DNA from: Chrysoporthe austroafricana
Taxonomy: Eukaryota; Ascomycota; Sordariomycetes; Diaporthales; Cryphonectriaceae
NCBI GenBank assembly: GCA_001051155.2
Contig: JYIP02000003.1
Span: 3,286,001-3,350,000 of the forward strand
Direction: 5' to 3'
Length of the DNA stretch: 64,000 nt
Positions 48,013 to 61,065 of the stretch are shown piece by piece (position 1 is the first letter of the stretch; every line of letters begins with the position of its first letter). The translations under genes and the position numbers were made by a program. The notes beneath the pieces were generated by a model that did not search any database, was not told where the DNA came from, and saw only the letters and a list, made by a program, of their open reading frames with translations.

Positions 48013-49691
48013 AGTTGATGCATTGAATTTGGGCAAAGATAATAATCATAAATGAATATATTATGTAAAAGAGAAAATATCTAGACAGAGAATGAGCATG
48101 TTAGAACAGCGACGTACAAGCCAAAGGCTGAGTAAGCATGGAAGACTCCATATAGCAGCGCTCCTCCAGCATCGAAGACTCTCATACCTCATCACTTTGC
48201 CTTCGCAGTCCGAACTTGACGTATATAACTCAGCTCCAAGGGCTGTCTGTCGTCCATTAATTTACGTGGAAATGAGCCAGGAAGGCTGAGATGAAGATTG
48301 CGATCTTCATGACTTTCGAAGTGTCATTGCAAAAAGCTCCGGTCGCTCCATTAACCTCGGTCCCAAATCGACTCGCAAGAATCTTTCACACAACACAACA
48401 TCTTGCAATACAGAGTACGCCGCCTCGGCGCGTCGTCGAAACTCCTCTTACACTTCCTATGCCCTGGTATTTGGACGAGTTCGACGAGTGCCGTCAGTTC
48501 TAGCATGTCAGACATCGTTTCGTCTGATGCAATTGAGACTCAATGAGACGTTTCTCTCTGAAGCAATAGGTGCTAATCTCGGCTAGGGCCTTGGTTCGGC
48601 AGAATTCCGGCCCTAAACCCTTGAGGAAAGCTTCAAGCGTCTGCTCGCACCAATGTGTGACTTTGCTATGCATCCCATCGTCTTGACAAGCGTCTTAAGC
48701 TGCAAGCGCATGGGGGGCCCAGGGACCAGCCTCGAGAGACTACGTGGATTAACAGTATGGAAAGATAGCCGCAGTCCTCCTGTCCGCAACCTCCTGAGAC
48801 TACCATGCCTGTAATAGGCGCATCTGTCCCACCTTGTAAGCCGCTGTGGATTCCTGCTTTTATCGGCATCAGGAGGACCGTCACCATCGGGCAGCGGTCA
48901 AGCCTGTCCTAGATGCATAGCATGTTTCACGTGGTCGCAACGTTGAGCATTGCCCTTGGGCATCTCAAGCATCAGAGCCTACGGCTACATCAAAAAGGAT
49001 TGAGAGTACTCAGTTGACAATAGTAGGGTATGAGAAGGACGGTGCCCGGACGAGGTGCTCCACTATGGTGCAAGGCGCCAGCGAGGCTCAGTAGCTATTT
49101 ATCCCGGAGGTTTTAACCGTGTTCTCGATGGCTGCTAAAGTGCCACTGTCACTGTCATTCTCGGTTTTCGCGACTTCGGCATACTAATGCCGCGGAATTA
49201 TTTCATCACTAGTTCACCGGTCGTAGGTATTTAATGCAGCTGATGCTGCGCGTGAAATCTCCGCGGTGGCCCTCTGCTCCAACGCCAACCACTAATATGT
49301 ATCCAAGCTATCAACGTCGTATACTGAGGTGGCTCGAGGGGGCGAATGGCGAGCAGTCGCATCATACGAGTGATGTACGACCGGAGATGCCCCGGAACGA
49401 AGCTGGAGACTATGCGGCTCAGAGGCTTACATGGGCCGGCCCGGTCGCCGACTCCCGGACCGGCATAAGACGTCGGGCTTGGGCGGCAAGCATATCAGTA
49501 ACAATGGGTCCTGCTATGCCTTTGGCGCCTTATATCCAGAGTCCCCCGAACAAGGAAAGCAAAAGCAAAGATTACTGGCCATAAGACAATTTGATATTGA
49601 TACAGTCTGTGGAATTTAACCGCCAGCGCACTGCGTCATCCATCAGCATTTGACCTCGACAACTTAGCAGGGTGCCCCGATCTTGGATAAG
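47638..49691. other. Intergenic region, 2 kb, AT-richer, no gene seen
   Basis: After the CCT3 promoter the base composition changes. There is a 40-base TA repeat at 47971-48010 and an AT-rich stretch to about 48110. From there to the aldolase gene the DNA is near 50 percent GC by eye, unlike the rest of the window. Short frames (for example 48291-48503 and 49234-49584) have no recognisable family. Confidence 0.55.
47971..48010. repeat. TA dinucleotide microsatellite
   Basis: Twenty uninterrupted TA units. Confidence 0.97.
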
Positions 49692-50819
49692 ATGGCGCCG
49701 GCGGCGACATCAGAGGTGCCCACCACCGCTATTGCGGTTACCAAGACGCAGCCAGTTGGGGAGGTCGAGAAGGAGGTCACGCCGCTCGAGGCCATCTCAC
49801 ATGGAGAGGTTCTTCCCGGTGAGTTCTGAACAACCCTCCCGTCGCGTCTGAGAGTGTGACGGCTCGGACTCGAGACATCAATCCCGCCCAGGACGAACTC
49901 ATGGATATCTCGTGAGCCCAGGGCCTGAGGCTCCTCTTCTCGGATCCCACTTCGACAGACTCCATCTGACCATAGAAAATGCACTGACACTCACCCACCA
50001 GATATACCCACCTTCCCCAGCTACACCGAGGAGCGGCGACACATACTCGTTCACATGGCCGCCGTCTTCCGGAACTGGTCACGCATGGGCTACGCGGAGG
50101 GCCAATCAGGACACATCTCGCTGCGCGACCCGGAGTTCCCGCAGATCATGTGGATGAACCCGCTCTCGCGGCACTACGGGACGCTGACGGCGGGCGACTT
50201 CATCCCCATGGAGATCGCGACCGGGCGCATCGTGGGCGGGCGGCCCAACCCGGCCACGGGGCGGGTGACGGGCAACAAGGCGGGCTACTACATCCACAGC
50301 GCGATCCACAAGCGGCGGGGCGACATCCACGCGGTGTGCCACGCGCACACGGCGGCGGGGCGCGCGTGGAGCGTGTTCGCGCGCCCGCTCGAGATGATCA
50401 CGCAGGACGTGTGCTCGCTCCACAACTGCCACGCCGTCTACGCCGCCTACGGCGGCATCGTGTTCGCGAGCGACGAGGGCGAGCGCATCGCCGACGCCCT
50501 GGGCCAGCACAACAAGGGCGCGATCCTCATGAACCACGGCCTGCTGAGCGTCGGCGACACGGTCGACGAGGCCGGCTTCATCTTCGGCCTGATGGAGCGG
50601 AGCTGTGCCATCCAGCTGCAGGTCGAGGCCGCCTGCGCCGGCGGCAGGCTGAAGAAGAACATCATCAGCGACGAGGAGGCGGCGTACAACTGCAAGATGG
50701 CGAGCGAGAGGAATGCACTGTACAGGGAGATGCAGCCGGACGTTGAGCTGGAGATTCAGGAGGCTGGTGGGGAGGAGGCGCTGGCGAGAGGGTTTGAGCA
50801 CCTGAGCATCAACCTGTGA
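49692..50819 (+). CDS. Class II aldolase/adducin domain protein
   Basis: Exons 49692-49818 and 50002-50819 give 314 residues. The intron is 183 nt (GTGAGT...CACTGAC...CACCAG). The fold is that of class II aldolases and adducin heads. The zinc-site histidines are seen in CHAHTAAGRAW and the later MNHGLLSVGD, with GQSGHISLRDPEFP near the N terminus of the domain. Members range from fuculose-phosphate aldolase and dehydratases to non-enzymatic adducins. The fungal cytosolic group, which includes Mug14 of fission yeast, has no firm substrate, so I give none. An AATAAA at 50871-50876 lies 52 bases after the stop and is a likely polyadenylation signal. The first exon is a flexible tail. The gene is GC-rich although both flanks are AT-richer. 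Start choice is the first ATG before a clean donor. Confidence 0.88.
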
Positions 50820-53800
50820 GAGGCTGTGAGCTGCTTCCGGCGATTTTTTGTTGAGCGATGCATACATACCAATAAATTCTGTTAGACAAGGGCTGACGCG
50901 AGCACCCTCCATACCTGTCCCAACATCGCTTGAGACTTCACACATTGTGGATCTGCCATCCAAAGACCAGAGGCGTCTGTCTATCGCCTCAAGACGGAGC
51001 ACCCCATCGCCAGTGACTTATTTGCGTGGCCTGCGCAGGAAGCGCAGGAATTCTGCGCAACCGGCCCTCACGAATGACATCTGTACATGTGGCACACGGG
51101 CTGAGAGGCCCCAAACCAGGGTCTCGGCGGGCTGAGTGAGACAGTTGAGAAAGACATTAGGCCCGTTTCATGTGTCGCCGGATCGACAATTTCGCTGTCG
51201 TTTTGCGTCGAGACATGCATGAAGGGAATGGTGTTCCTCGTACGACCGGAATTCCCACGCCTCTGAAAAATTCTTCTGGAACACATCATTCTGCGTCGTA
51301 CCTCAGCCGATCTCTCGGTCCTTGGAATTGAAAGACAAGAACAACAATCAGCCGTTGCATAGTTCGCAAATGAGCTTGTTGAGAAGTAAATAACGCGGGC
51401 AGCCCCGGCAGGGCGAGCTCCCCGGCCAGGACCACAAAAACGTTGACTCATCGGAGATCTAACATTGTATGTTGTGTATGTAGACCCTGTAGAACGAGTA
51501 ACCAGGTCCACCTGGAGCCCCAGAGATGCTAGATCTTCTCAGCTGACGTGTCTCCTGGTGCGTTTTGGTGTAAACGGGTGAGCTCAAGGCCGAAGTTTAT
51601 TTACGGCCACCCTCGTGAGACTTGACAACTGGGAGCGGTTCCTTCACGTTTGATGGGTAACTCTTTTTTTTTTAAAAAAAAAATAATAATAATAAAAAGA
51701 GACAAAAAAAAAAATCCGAGGCAGAGAGAGTTAAACTGGTGTATTTTAAAAAGTTATGGGTTGCCGACTAGGGCAACCGCCAGGGAGCAGTGATAGTAAC
51801 CAGAGAGTCCTACTTCGATATCCACGACGTTACCTAGCGTTGCAGGTCGTCCAAAGCAGATTTCTGATATTGAATAGGAATAGGTAGCCCTGGAGCTATG
51901 GCACACGACTCCACTTTCACATACTTCAGATCTGGGACACATCTACCTCCTCATTTTGGAGACTGGGTCGCTCAAACTCTAGTAGGAGGATGTGAGAAGC
52001 CCTAGATGCGTAATAAAAGCGGAAAGGTACCCAACTAAGGAGACGGTCCTCAGCACTGTCATTTTTGAGAAGTGACCGGGATATGATCCACAAAGTCCGC
52101 AAGGGAGAGGAATCTCTGAGACTTTCGATGGGCTCGGCGACGATGTGGTCGTCTCAGCTGATGATGGGGCACGTCGGCGTACGGCCTGTCGATGATATGC
52201 TGAGGAGTGAACTAAAACCGCGTCTATCGAATCTTAAATAGATCACCGCGCTATTTTCAGACTCTAGACAGTCTTACAAGAGCGCTGAGGCTCTCATCCC
52301 AAGGTTCTCAAAGTCTAGCCACAAGACTCTAATATCATGATTGGCAAAAGAACCGGAGAGTGTATCCTCGACGATCCGAAAGAACTGGCTTCCCCAGCGA
52401 CGATGCAACAGAGATGGATAAGGAGCTACGTGAGGAGCAAGAATAGGTAGATAACAGTCAATGGAAGTTCAAGCATAGCTGGCACAAGCCATAACGGTAA
52501 TATTCCCCAAGAATTCCGACAAACTGGCTCGTGACGAAGCCTGTTTCTCGCGCCGGCACTATACTCATGTGGCAATAGCCCGAGAAGACGTTGCATGAGA
52601 TGGAGATGGAGAGGAAAAGGTTCAGGCTCGACATTGCTCAGGAGGAGGAACAATATCACTGCCCTGCTTGTTCATACCCGTTTCCAAGACGAAGAGGGTC
52701 AAGACGTTCTAGAGCATATGCCATGGGGGGCTGACGCCTCCCATCAAGCATATCTATAACGGCTCTCTCCAGCCTTGAGCGGTCTTGAGAGGCTGGCGCG
52801 GGCGCGCCCGTCTCATTGACTATTCGGGGTCTCAACACAGACTTGGCACGGCGGCTCAAACCTAGGCCATGCGCCAGCATATCTTACACGAAGGACTTGC
52901 GCACTCGAATACCCAAAGGTCGTGCAACGCAGACAACCTGACATACCTTTGTAAGACGTATTTGGCACTGGTACGTATGTGGCTCATAAGAGGAACGAGG
53001 ACTAGCCGGAGTCTGAGCACGTTGACCATGGCTAGCCTGTGCACATGTGTCTGTTTGTGGGCGAAGGCCTATCCGGCCGCACATAATGACATCTCCTGCG
53101 GAGGCAGAGAATATACTACGGCATGGGCGTGGACTAACGCACGTCCAAATGGTGTAAGACGTCTTGCAAGTCTATTCTAAAGCTGAATGAATGACGCCCG
53201 GACGCGTTGTGTCTTGTAGCATGCCAGGGCCGGATGCCTGCTAATACCGCGTCGCAAGACGCATTTTACGATCTTGACTACTATCTCTACATATGAAGAT
53301 CAGTTAATACCGTCGTAGTCACCATGCTTAGTTTAGGAATCAGCCTGGTGGCTACCAGGCAGACAGAGTAACAAACTCGATGCCAGGGGTGCCGCTGCGC
53401 TGTTGGCTACGTTCTCTTGGCAACAAATTCCAACACTTCACGAAGTATTGAGTGTTGACTTGAGTCAAGTGAGGTCAGGCAGCTGTTGCTACGCAGACTA
53501 GTTGCTACGCAGACTAGGGATTTCCTGCCACCTAGTTCCTCCCGGGCGCGGGTGACGTCTGGTCTATGCAGGGTCTTCATCAAGGCGAGACGAGCAATTG
53601 CTCCATAGGGAGACGATGTCTCTGCTCGGATTTACGAGGGAATCACACTGCCAAGTTGAGCCCTTGCAACATGTGTGTTCCACCTCTTCCTAAAAAGCGC
53701 CCTGTCGCTATGTCGACCGGTGAGTTGGCGTGAGACGTCTGTCTATGAATACTCCCACTAGGCAGCATACATACACACACACCCCCCCTCCCCTTCTGCC

Positions 53801-54081
53801 GCCAGTCTTCGCGTATAGGCCTTCCGAAAGTAGTCGGGGTCTCACCCGTGAGTAACGGAACAACAAAAGCCCCGTGCGTTTACTGACTCGTCGGGGGGAG
53901 GGGAGGGGGGGCGTCCATCTTCACGAGAGCTTCCTGGTGGCACACCCCCCTTCCGGCTGGACCAATCCTGGTCGGCCCAGCGACGGCCAAACGGAGGGTG
54001 CCAGCACAGCGAGGCATATGCAGCATCCTCGTGCCGTTCCTGCGATCGTGCCTGGCGTGGGCCCCACAAGGATGCGTTCTC

Positions 54082-54083
<2 letters not shown>

Positions 54084-54114
<31 letters not shown>
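54084..54114. repeat. GT dinucleotide microsatellite
   Basis: About 15 TG units without interruption, ending in a short T run. Confidence 0.95.
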
Positions 54115-54115
<1 letters not shown>

Positions 54116-57100
54116 TTTTTGTGTTTCCCCTTCTCTCTCTGAGCGAGTGAGCGCTGCTGCTGGCTGCCCTGGCCCGCACCGCCTGTCACACCCACCACGC
54201 CTTGTCCATATACCTACCCGCCGCGGGCGCCCACGGCCAGGACGGCCAGCCCGCCCGGCGTCGCCCTCCCTCCCTCTTTGGCCCCACGGGTGGGCGTCGC
54301 CACGGCGCGTCGGTATATATCGCGCCCAGGGCGCAGATGGGGGGCGCGCCGCCCGTCGCACACGTCGAGATCGGCCGGCGCCGCAGTCCGCAAGGGCGCC
54401 CAGATCGCGTCGCACCCGCAGCTCGCCTCGGGCGCGCCCCCAGCATGCCAGGGTGGGGAGGGGAGGGGAGGGGGGAGGGAGAGAGAGCCTCCGCTGGTGG
54501 CCCCCTGTTGTGCCTGACTGACGAGAGCTTCTTCCCCTCTCCCCCCCCCACCTGCCTCCCCCACTCCTGAGCTGGGCGCCCGGCCTGGGTGCCTGAGCGA
54601 CGAGGCTCTCGCCCAGCCCTGCCTTGCGCGGATGGCGTGTGTCTATGAAGATATGAAGAAGCACGGGGCAGGGGGGGGAGGGGGCCCAGCAGGCGCAGCG
54701 GAACAGCTACCGGCCAGCGGCGCCCAATGATGCACAAACAACACAGAGAGCGCAGGGCAGCAGGACGGAGGGAGAAGGGAAAAAGAAAAAAAATTTCTTC
54801 CCGGCCTGGTGGAGAGACAGCGCAGGCATCTACACTGAGACACACAGACGTGGGGGCGACAAGCAGCCTGACGAGGACCTGTTGTGCATACACGCACGCA
54901 CAAACAAACACACACGAGACAAGGCCAGGCTCAGGGCAGACGGGGAAGCCAACGGACCCCCCGAAGCTCCGCCGGCAGACTTTTTCTTGTTCCTTCCTCC
55001 CTCGCGGGCGCGGAATGTGCTGTGTTGTGTTGTTTGCCTTGCCTGCCTTTCTCCTGCCCGCCTCTCCCTGCGGACACGGGGCAGCAATGGTGGCTGACAC
55101 GTTTCCCGCCGCTGCTTGCTGGACGGGCGGCCAGCCGCACCACGTCGACCAGGCCCGCGAAGGAGCAGCCAGACAGCCAGACAGACAGACAGACGAACGG
55201 GCCGGCCAAGGCCATCTCGTTCGCTCGCGATCCTGCCCGCCCTGTCTGGCGCCGCGGGCGAACCAGCGACGCAGGCCCCCGGGTTCTTAGCTGCCAGCAA
55301 AGAACATGGCTTCTTCCACCCCCTCGTCCATTGGTGAATATTTGCCGAGTTGACAGGTGGTCTAGACGGGGGTGGAAAAACTTGGGTCCCACAGGGCACA
55401 TGGGGGGGATGGTGCCAGGCGGATCCCAAAGGTGGATCTCCGGACAGCTCTTCCGCCGTGGAGTCCCGCCTGGTACCCACGCCCCCCCCCCAGCCCCCCG
55501 TCTCGTCGCAGGGTTCGCTCACCGTCCTTGGGCGGGCGTGCGTGCCTGGCTGGGGGCCCCGCCGGCCCCGTCCGTGGAGGAGGAAGGGCAGCGCCTTGGG
55601 GAAAAAAAAATAAAGGGAGTTTCGGGTGGGCCTGGCCTGATGATGCGCCTGATGATGCGAGGCCGGCCAGCCCGGGCTCTGGCGCCGCCGGGGGGGAGGG
55701 GGCTCGAGGGCCCCCCCTTCCCATCGCCGGCGAAGGTCCCGATTGCACGCGGCACGGGCGAGGCAGGGCCCCCTCCTCAACTGCGTGCATCAATCACGGG
55801 GAGGACCTCTCGAGGTGGGCCAGCGGGTTCAACCACCCGTCCGGCGAGCCAGACGGGTGACGGGGCCGTGGCCTGTCTGGCAGGGAACAAGGCGAGTCGC
55901 GGTGTGAAACTTTTCACGGCGCATTTTTTCCCTTCATCTCTCTCCCTCTTCTCCCTTGTGGACCACTGGGCGGCCGGGGCCCGGTCTCCCGTGACGCTCG
56001 GTAGCCCAGCCCGGCGCGGCCACAGGTTGAAACACGTCTGATTGCTCTCTCTGCGGTGGGGAAGTGCGCTGTTAGAGCCTGGGCTTGGGCATGGCTGCAC
56101 CTCTCCGGGCCCTCAGCCTGAGGATCGACACGACTATTCGCTGGCAGGCGGAGTCAGTTATGCTGACGGGACCTTCACGAGGGCCGGATTCCAAGACCAC
56201 ACTGGCCAGGCCGTCGCCGGTAGGGCTCCAAGGTTGTGGGGGGACCTTGCTGCAGAAGCTCTGTTTCGGGCTCGCATCACGTAAAGCAAGAGGAGGGAGC
56301 GAGACGTCGAGAGAGAGGATTTTTTTTCTATACACACACGCCTCAGGCCCCCCTGTCGATAGTATATTAATGGCCCGGCAGGATCCTGACAGGCCAGAAA
56401 AAGCCTGATGGTTTACCGAGAACGGCACACCTCGCTGACGGCGCACGCTGATTCGCCCTTGGGCCACGACGACGTGAGAGGCAGTGGCACCGTCAAGCTC
56501 CATCCCAGCCTCGCCGGGCTCGCTGGCGAGCTTACTTACCGGGCATGACGGCCCAGCAAGCAGCAGAGCAAGCTCTGGCGCCCTTTTTTTTTTTTTGGCT
56601 CTGGGCGGTCCCCACCGGCGTCTAGACCGCGAGCCTTGTGGGGCGCATTGACAGCGGCCGTTCCCTTTTACCCTCGAGATTCACTTAACTGAGTACTGAC
56701 GAACTCTGTTGCTCGCCTGACTGGGTAGCTGTTAGTCATAGCAGGCGTCGCCCTGACGTTACCTTCCGAGGCTGTGACAGCGTCTGCGCATCATTGTGAC
56801 GATGGGGAAAATACCAGACGGCATAAACCTGTGCATTCCACTGGGAAATTTCGCGCAATCAGCACCTCATCTCGTGTGATGCTCGCTATTATAGCACCGG
56901 GTCACACGCGCCATCATGTTTCTCGCCCTGTACGGTCGACAGACAGCCCGCGGGCTTTGTCTTGTTGTGCAGACCTCGGCTTGCTCGCATGCTAATAGCA
57001 CAACAGTACCAGTAGCAGCAAGGCTCCATACCAGACAGCGCACAAAGCCTTTCCCCCCCCGCCCTGGCTCACACCTGAAACGAATGACGAGTGACGAATA

Positions 57101-57587
57101 ACATCGTTCCTGGGAGGATGAGATCGATCGCATCCGCTCCCCCCCCCTCCAAGCAGACAGGGGGCTAGACCGTAAGCCCAGGCCGCCCCTCGAGCCCGTA
57201 CGGTACTTCGTCCTTCGCATCCCAGGGCTAACACCCCTTGCCGCCGGCGCAGTACTGGCCGTGGTAGCGCGGGACCTGCGCTGGCCGAGGGGGGGCGAGG
57301 TCTCGCAGGGCTGGGGGCCCTGCGCAGGATGTGCCCTTGGCACCAGAGCAGGATCCTGCTGCTGGGCCCCCCCGTGCCGAGCTGCCTTGGCCGGGAGATG
57401 GGATGGTCCTTGCCTGGCCTGCCGGGCCGGGGTGGCTGTGAAACCACAGGTCCGGTAGCTGGAGGTTGCTTTGGCGAGGGAGGGCGCTCGAGGGCCCGCC
57501 GGGGTCCTCCTGAGCTCCAAGCTCCGAGCTGGAGCTCCGCCCGCCCTGCCCTGCGCCGGCGGCCGCCCAGGCGAGACGGGCAGAGAC

Positions 57588-57618
57588 AGGCAGACAGACA
57601 GACAGACAGGCAGACAGA

Positions 57619-57706
<88 letters not shown>
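57588..57706. repeat. GACA and GA microsatellite
   Basis: Imperfect CAGA units pass into GAGA runs broken by single C bases, about 120 bases in total. Confidence 0.95.
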
Positions 57707-57707
<1 letters not shown>

Positions 57708-60627
57708 CGCGTTGCGCCTCGTCGTCCTCGTCCGCCGGCGAGGTCCGCATCTGCTGTCCAGACCCATCCCTGCGGGAGAGCAAGCCAGAAGGCCGTCGAA
57801 AGACCAGATCATATCATAACCAGATCGCGCAACGACAAAGGATACTCCCGCGGGCGATCGACACGCTATCCCGCGCCCGGGCTGAGGCTATCTATTTTCG
57901 CTAACGTAAGACCCCAAACTCTATAAGCTGCTGCGCCGGCGCCCGGGGAGGAGACAGAGGTCTCATCGCCTTTGTCGCAGCCAGCGAGCGATCCGGTTCC
58001 TCTGGTGCGCCCTCTCCCTCCTCCTCCCCCCTCCTCCTCCCCCAGAAGTGGCTTTTCCCGCGTAGGCTTTTTTTAGCCTGTGGCTTCCCTGCCGGTTCTG
58101 CCGGTCTCTCTCCTGAGGTGGCCTGCTTGTCTCAGATGTGCAAATGGCGCAATCCGATCCTCGTCCTCCCCCCGGCGGCCACGGGACCGGTTCAGATGCA
58201 GCCAGTGGGGCTAGCCGCTGGTACGTAATGATGCTCCAGTGATGCTTCGGGCGGGCAGAGCCTCTGACGGTCCTGGGCCGCGGCAGAGGCAGAGGCTGAG
58301 AGGAAATTCCTGTCGCGGTGTGACCGCGCCGGGCGGGATCGGAGATCCTCAGCAGAGTCATCTGATCCTGTGACTGTTGTTGTGTGTTCGATCCCGCGCC
58401 TCCAGCGCTGCTGAGACTGGGAATAATGCCTCACCCTCGTGCTTCAGCCGGCTGCTGCCCTGTTGTTCAGCACAGAACTGTGAAGTCATGAACCCGAGCG
58501 CCCGTGAACAGTGCTGCCGTGTCCACCTCAAGTCCAGACCCGCCCCCCACCGCGTAGGAAAAGCTCGTCGAGCCACCCAGCGCGTGCCCCGTGGATTGGT
58601 CAGCGGCGAACCTACGTGCCGGTCGCGGGGAGACGGCCCAGCGCGAAAGCCGGACTCTCACCGGATTCTGAGCAAAGCTGGCCCGCTAACATGTTAGCAG
58701 TAAGAGGCTCGTAGATCCCGCCGTCAACGTCGCTAGGCTGTTGCTTGAACTTCCCCATCACCCCATACGGGAACTTAGCGATCAGGTCCGGGGCCGGCCT
58801 TAGCCTCGTTCTTTTGCGCGCGCTATGGGGCGAACTTGCTCACCCCGCGTCTGGGCTGGCGCCCGGCGTCGTACGTTTTGTTAAGTCCCCGTGTGTGGAG
58901 CGCGGCTCGAGGGCTGGCATCCCCCGGGGAGTGATAGAGCGATAGAGTGATAGAGAGACAGGGAGGGGGAGAGAGAGAGACGGGCTCAGGCAGAAGCAAG
59001 ACGGCAGAAGGAAGGAAGAGCCGGCGTGCGAGGGAGGGGGGAGACTGGTTGGTTCGTCGGCCCTGGGCCCGAACCTCGACGAGCCGTCCTGATCCAGAGA
59101 CCTGGGACCGCACCGAGGGGACGGGTCAAGTTAGTTCTGAAGCCGCTCGCTTCCCTCCGATCCCTCACCCCCTCTTCGCTCGCTCCCGCCGTTCGACCCG
59201 AGTGCGAAAGCGTATCTCTATGTGTGTGAGTGTGTGTCTGGTGTGAGTCTGCCCCTTTGTCGTCCAGACCTAAGCCCAGGCTAGGGGTGGACCGAAACTC
59301 AAAGCCCGGCAGAGCCTATTCATGGAGGGAGGGTGAGGGGAGTGAAAGCGTTTGCGCCCCATCTCGGAAGATGGAACGGCAGGTCAGGTCATACACCTGA
59401 AGAAAGGGGAGGGAGAAAAAAAAAAAAAAAGTCCGCAGGTCCCGGCGACGAGAACTTCTCCCAACGCGCAGGGGAGGGCGGCGACGACGACGCCAGAGGT
59501 CCCAGCTGTGAATGAGCCACGATTGAAACCGGTGACGTCGTCGTGTGCGGGTCTCTCTCCACTCCTCCCCTCCCGGGCAGAGAGAGGAAAAAGAAACATC
59601 GTGGGTTGAGTCATCGAGCCTCCCCACGTGTAGTTCCCGTGCCTCGTAAGGCAGCTTGCGAATAATGACTCGCTGGGACTGTGGGCGGGAGACCGCCGGC
59701 GACAGCAGCATTCCGGTATGCATGTTGGTGCAATGGTTTATCACGGCTATGAGATGAGAGAGAGAAAGTGCACGCATGGAAACATCAGGGAACGAAGAGT
59801 GGAGAGATGAAACTGTTCTCATTTTGAGACAACGGGACGCGTTTTGAAGAGGCTATCCACATTGTGCAGTGTCCAAGTATGACAGTATCCTTCGATCTTC
59901 ATGAGCTTTTCCAGTCCATAAGTCCCTCCCGGTTTCGGCTCTACCTCAGCCCTGTGAACAGTAGTGCGCTCCAGGGAGCACCACCTCACTTATTTCCCCC
60001 CCACCTAGGCACCCTATCCACTATATGTGTGGATACCTAGGCGTCAGTCGTAGACACACGGTCGTGACGAAATCCCATCTCGATCGCGATCGCTCTCGCT
60101 CATGGCGGCTACTGCCGCAGCCCGCCGATGCTCAAAATCAAACTGTCCATGCGTGACAGCATCCCTTTGAACCAGAGAGCCCGTTCTGAGTCAGTGGTCT
60201 CCGAGCCCTGTTGACGCCCAAATCATTCACCAGTCTCCTAGGCCAAAAAAGCAAATATCCTGTCCCTGTTCCGTGTATAGACCCAAACTTTTTTAATGAT
60301 GCTGTGCTCCGACTGATGCTTTTTTTGTGGTACAACAAGAATTGACTGTGAGAGCCAAAAAAGAGTACCTGCCGATGATCCGAGATAGCAAGGAAATGAG
60401 GCTCGGTAGAGCGAAGCGAAGAAGAGATGAAGCGGTAATATGATGCGATGTAGGTTTCCCGATGATGTTCCAAGCGCCGAAGAAGTATCGAAGTAGTAGG
60501 GTGGGGGGGTATCAAGGAGAAGAGGGCATGCCGGTGGCTTGGCACGGCCCGCAAGAGCAAAAGCGAATCCACTTCGGGAGAAGAAGAAGAGAAGAAGAAA
60601 GAGTCATCGGAGGTGGTGGTGGTCCTC

Positions 60628-61065
60628 CTAGTGGGACTGCCTCCGCGACGCCCGGGCGTTCTCGAACGAGCTCGCGTAGGCGTGGAGTTCCCTCCGGGCG
60701 GCGTCCGACAGCTGCATGGCGGCCTCGCTGCTGGACGACGAGCTGCTCCTCATGGAGCAGAGGCTGGCGTGCGAGCTCGAGGGCGACAGGACGCGCTGTG
60801 GCGGGGCGAGCGAGCCGCGGCGTTGTTGTGACGGCTGGCTGAAGTCGTATGCCGGCGACAGGCAGAACTTGCTGGCGGATGGTGGTGTCCTCGCGGACGC
60901 CCAAGGGTAGTTTGGCCCGCCCAGGGACGGCGAGCTGGGGCCGGTGCTGGAGGCGGAGGACTGCTCGTATTCCGCTAGCCTGCAGGACTCGGAGCAGTAG
61001 GTGGTGCCGTCGGTCTGCTTGTCGCAGTTGAGGCAGTAGGAGTGGTCCCAGTCGAAAGACGACAT
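60628..61065 (-). CDS. Ecl1-type life-span regulatory factor, zinc-binding
   Basis: A single exon on the minus strand encodes 145 residues. The N terminus carries four cysteines, C11-x2-C14-x9-C24-x3-C28, in YCLNCDKQTDGTTYCSESC, followed by RLAEYE. This is the short zinc-binding signature of the Ecl1 family. In fission yeast, overexpressed Ecl1-type proteins prolong chronological life span and respond to nutrient or metal stress. The remaining 110 or so residues are Ser-rich and disordered, ending in a conserved-looking helix (SDAARRELHAYASSFENA). The start is the first ATG, eight codons before the first helix-free Cys pair, and no intron is needed. The precise role in this fungus is unknown. 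Long leaders and 3' ends are likely, as no other gene is within 1 kb. Confidence 0.85.
   Translation of the reverse strand: MSSFDWDHSYCLNCDKQTDGTTYCSESCRLAEYEQSSASSTGPSSPSLGGPNYPWASARTPPSASKFCLSPAYDFSQPSQQRRGSLAPPQRVLSPSSSHASLCSMRSSSSSSSEAAMQLSDAARRELHAYASSFENARASRRQSH

Larger units (their letters stand above)
50820..60627. other. Gene-poor region, 9.8 kb
   Basis: From 50.8 to about 53.7 kb the DNA is less GC-rich and broken by stops in every frame, as in decayed repeats. It includes an A/T palindrome at 51664-51682 and a 16-base tandem duplication at 53485-53516. From 53.8 kb the GC content is high again and many overlapping frames appear on both strands, none with a family signature. Simple repeats are GT at 54084-54114, GACA/GA at 57588-57706 and GATAGAG at about 58932-58960, with T or A tracts near 56584-56596 and 59416-59430. 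The right end probably includes the 3' UTR of the Ecl1-type gene. I see no RNA gene or mobile element. Confidence 0.5.

Noticed and set aside
54884..56041. 385-codon open frame on the plus strand with similar minus-strand frames
   Set aside because: It begins in a CA-rich simple repeat, and several overlapping frames exist on both strands. No conserved motif.
60138..60572. 144-codon minus-strand frame downstream of the Ecl1-type gene
   Set aside because: It lies in the probable 3' UTR and has no family features.
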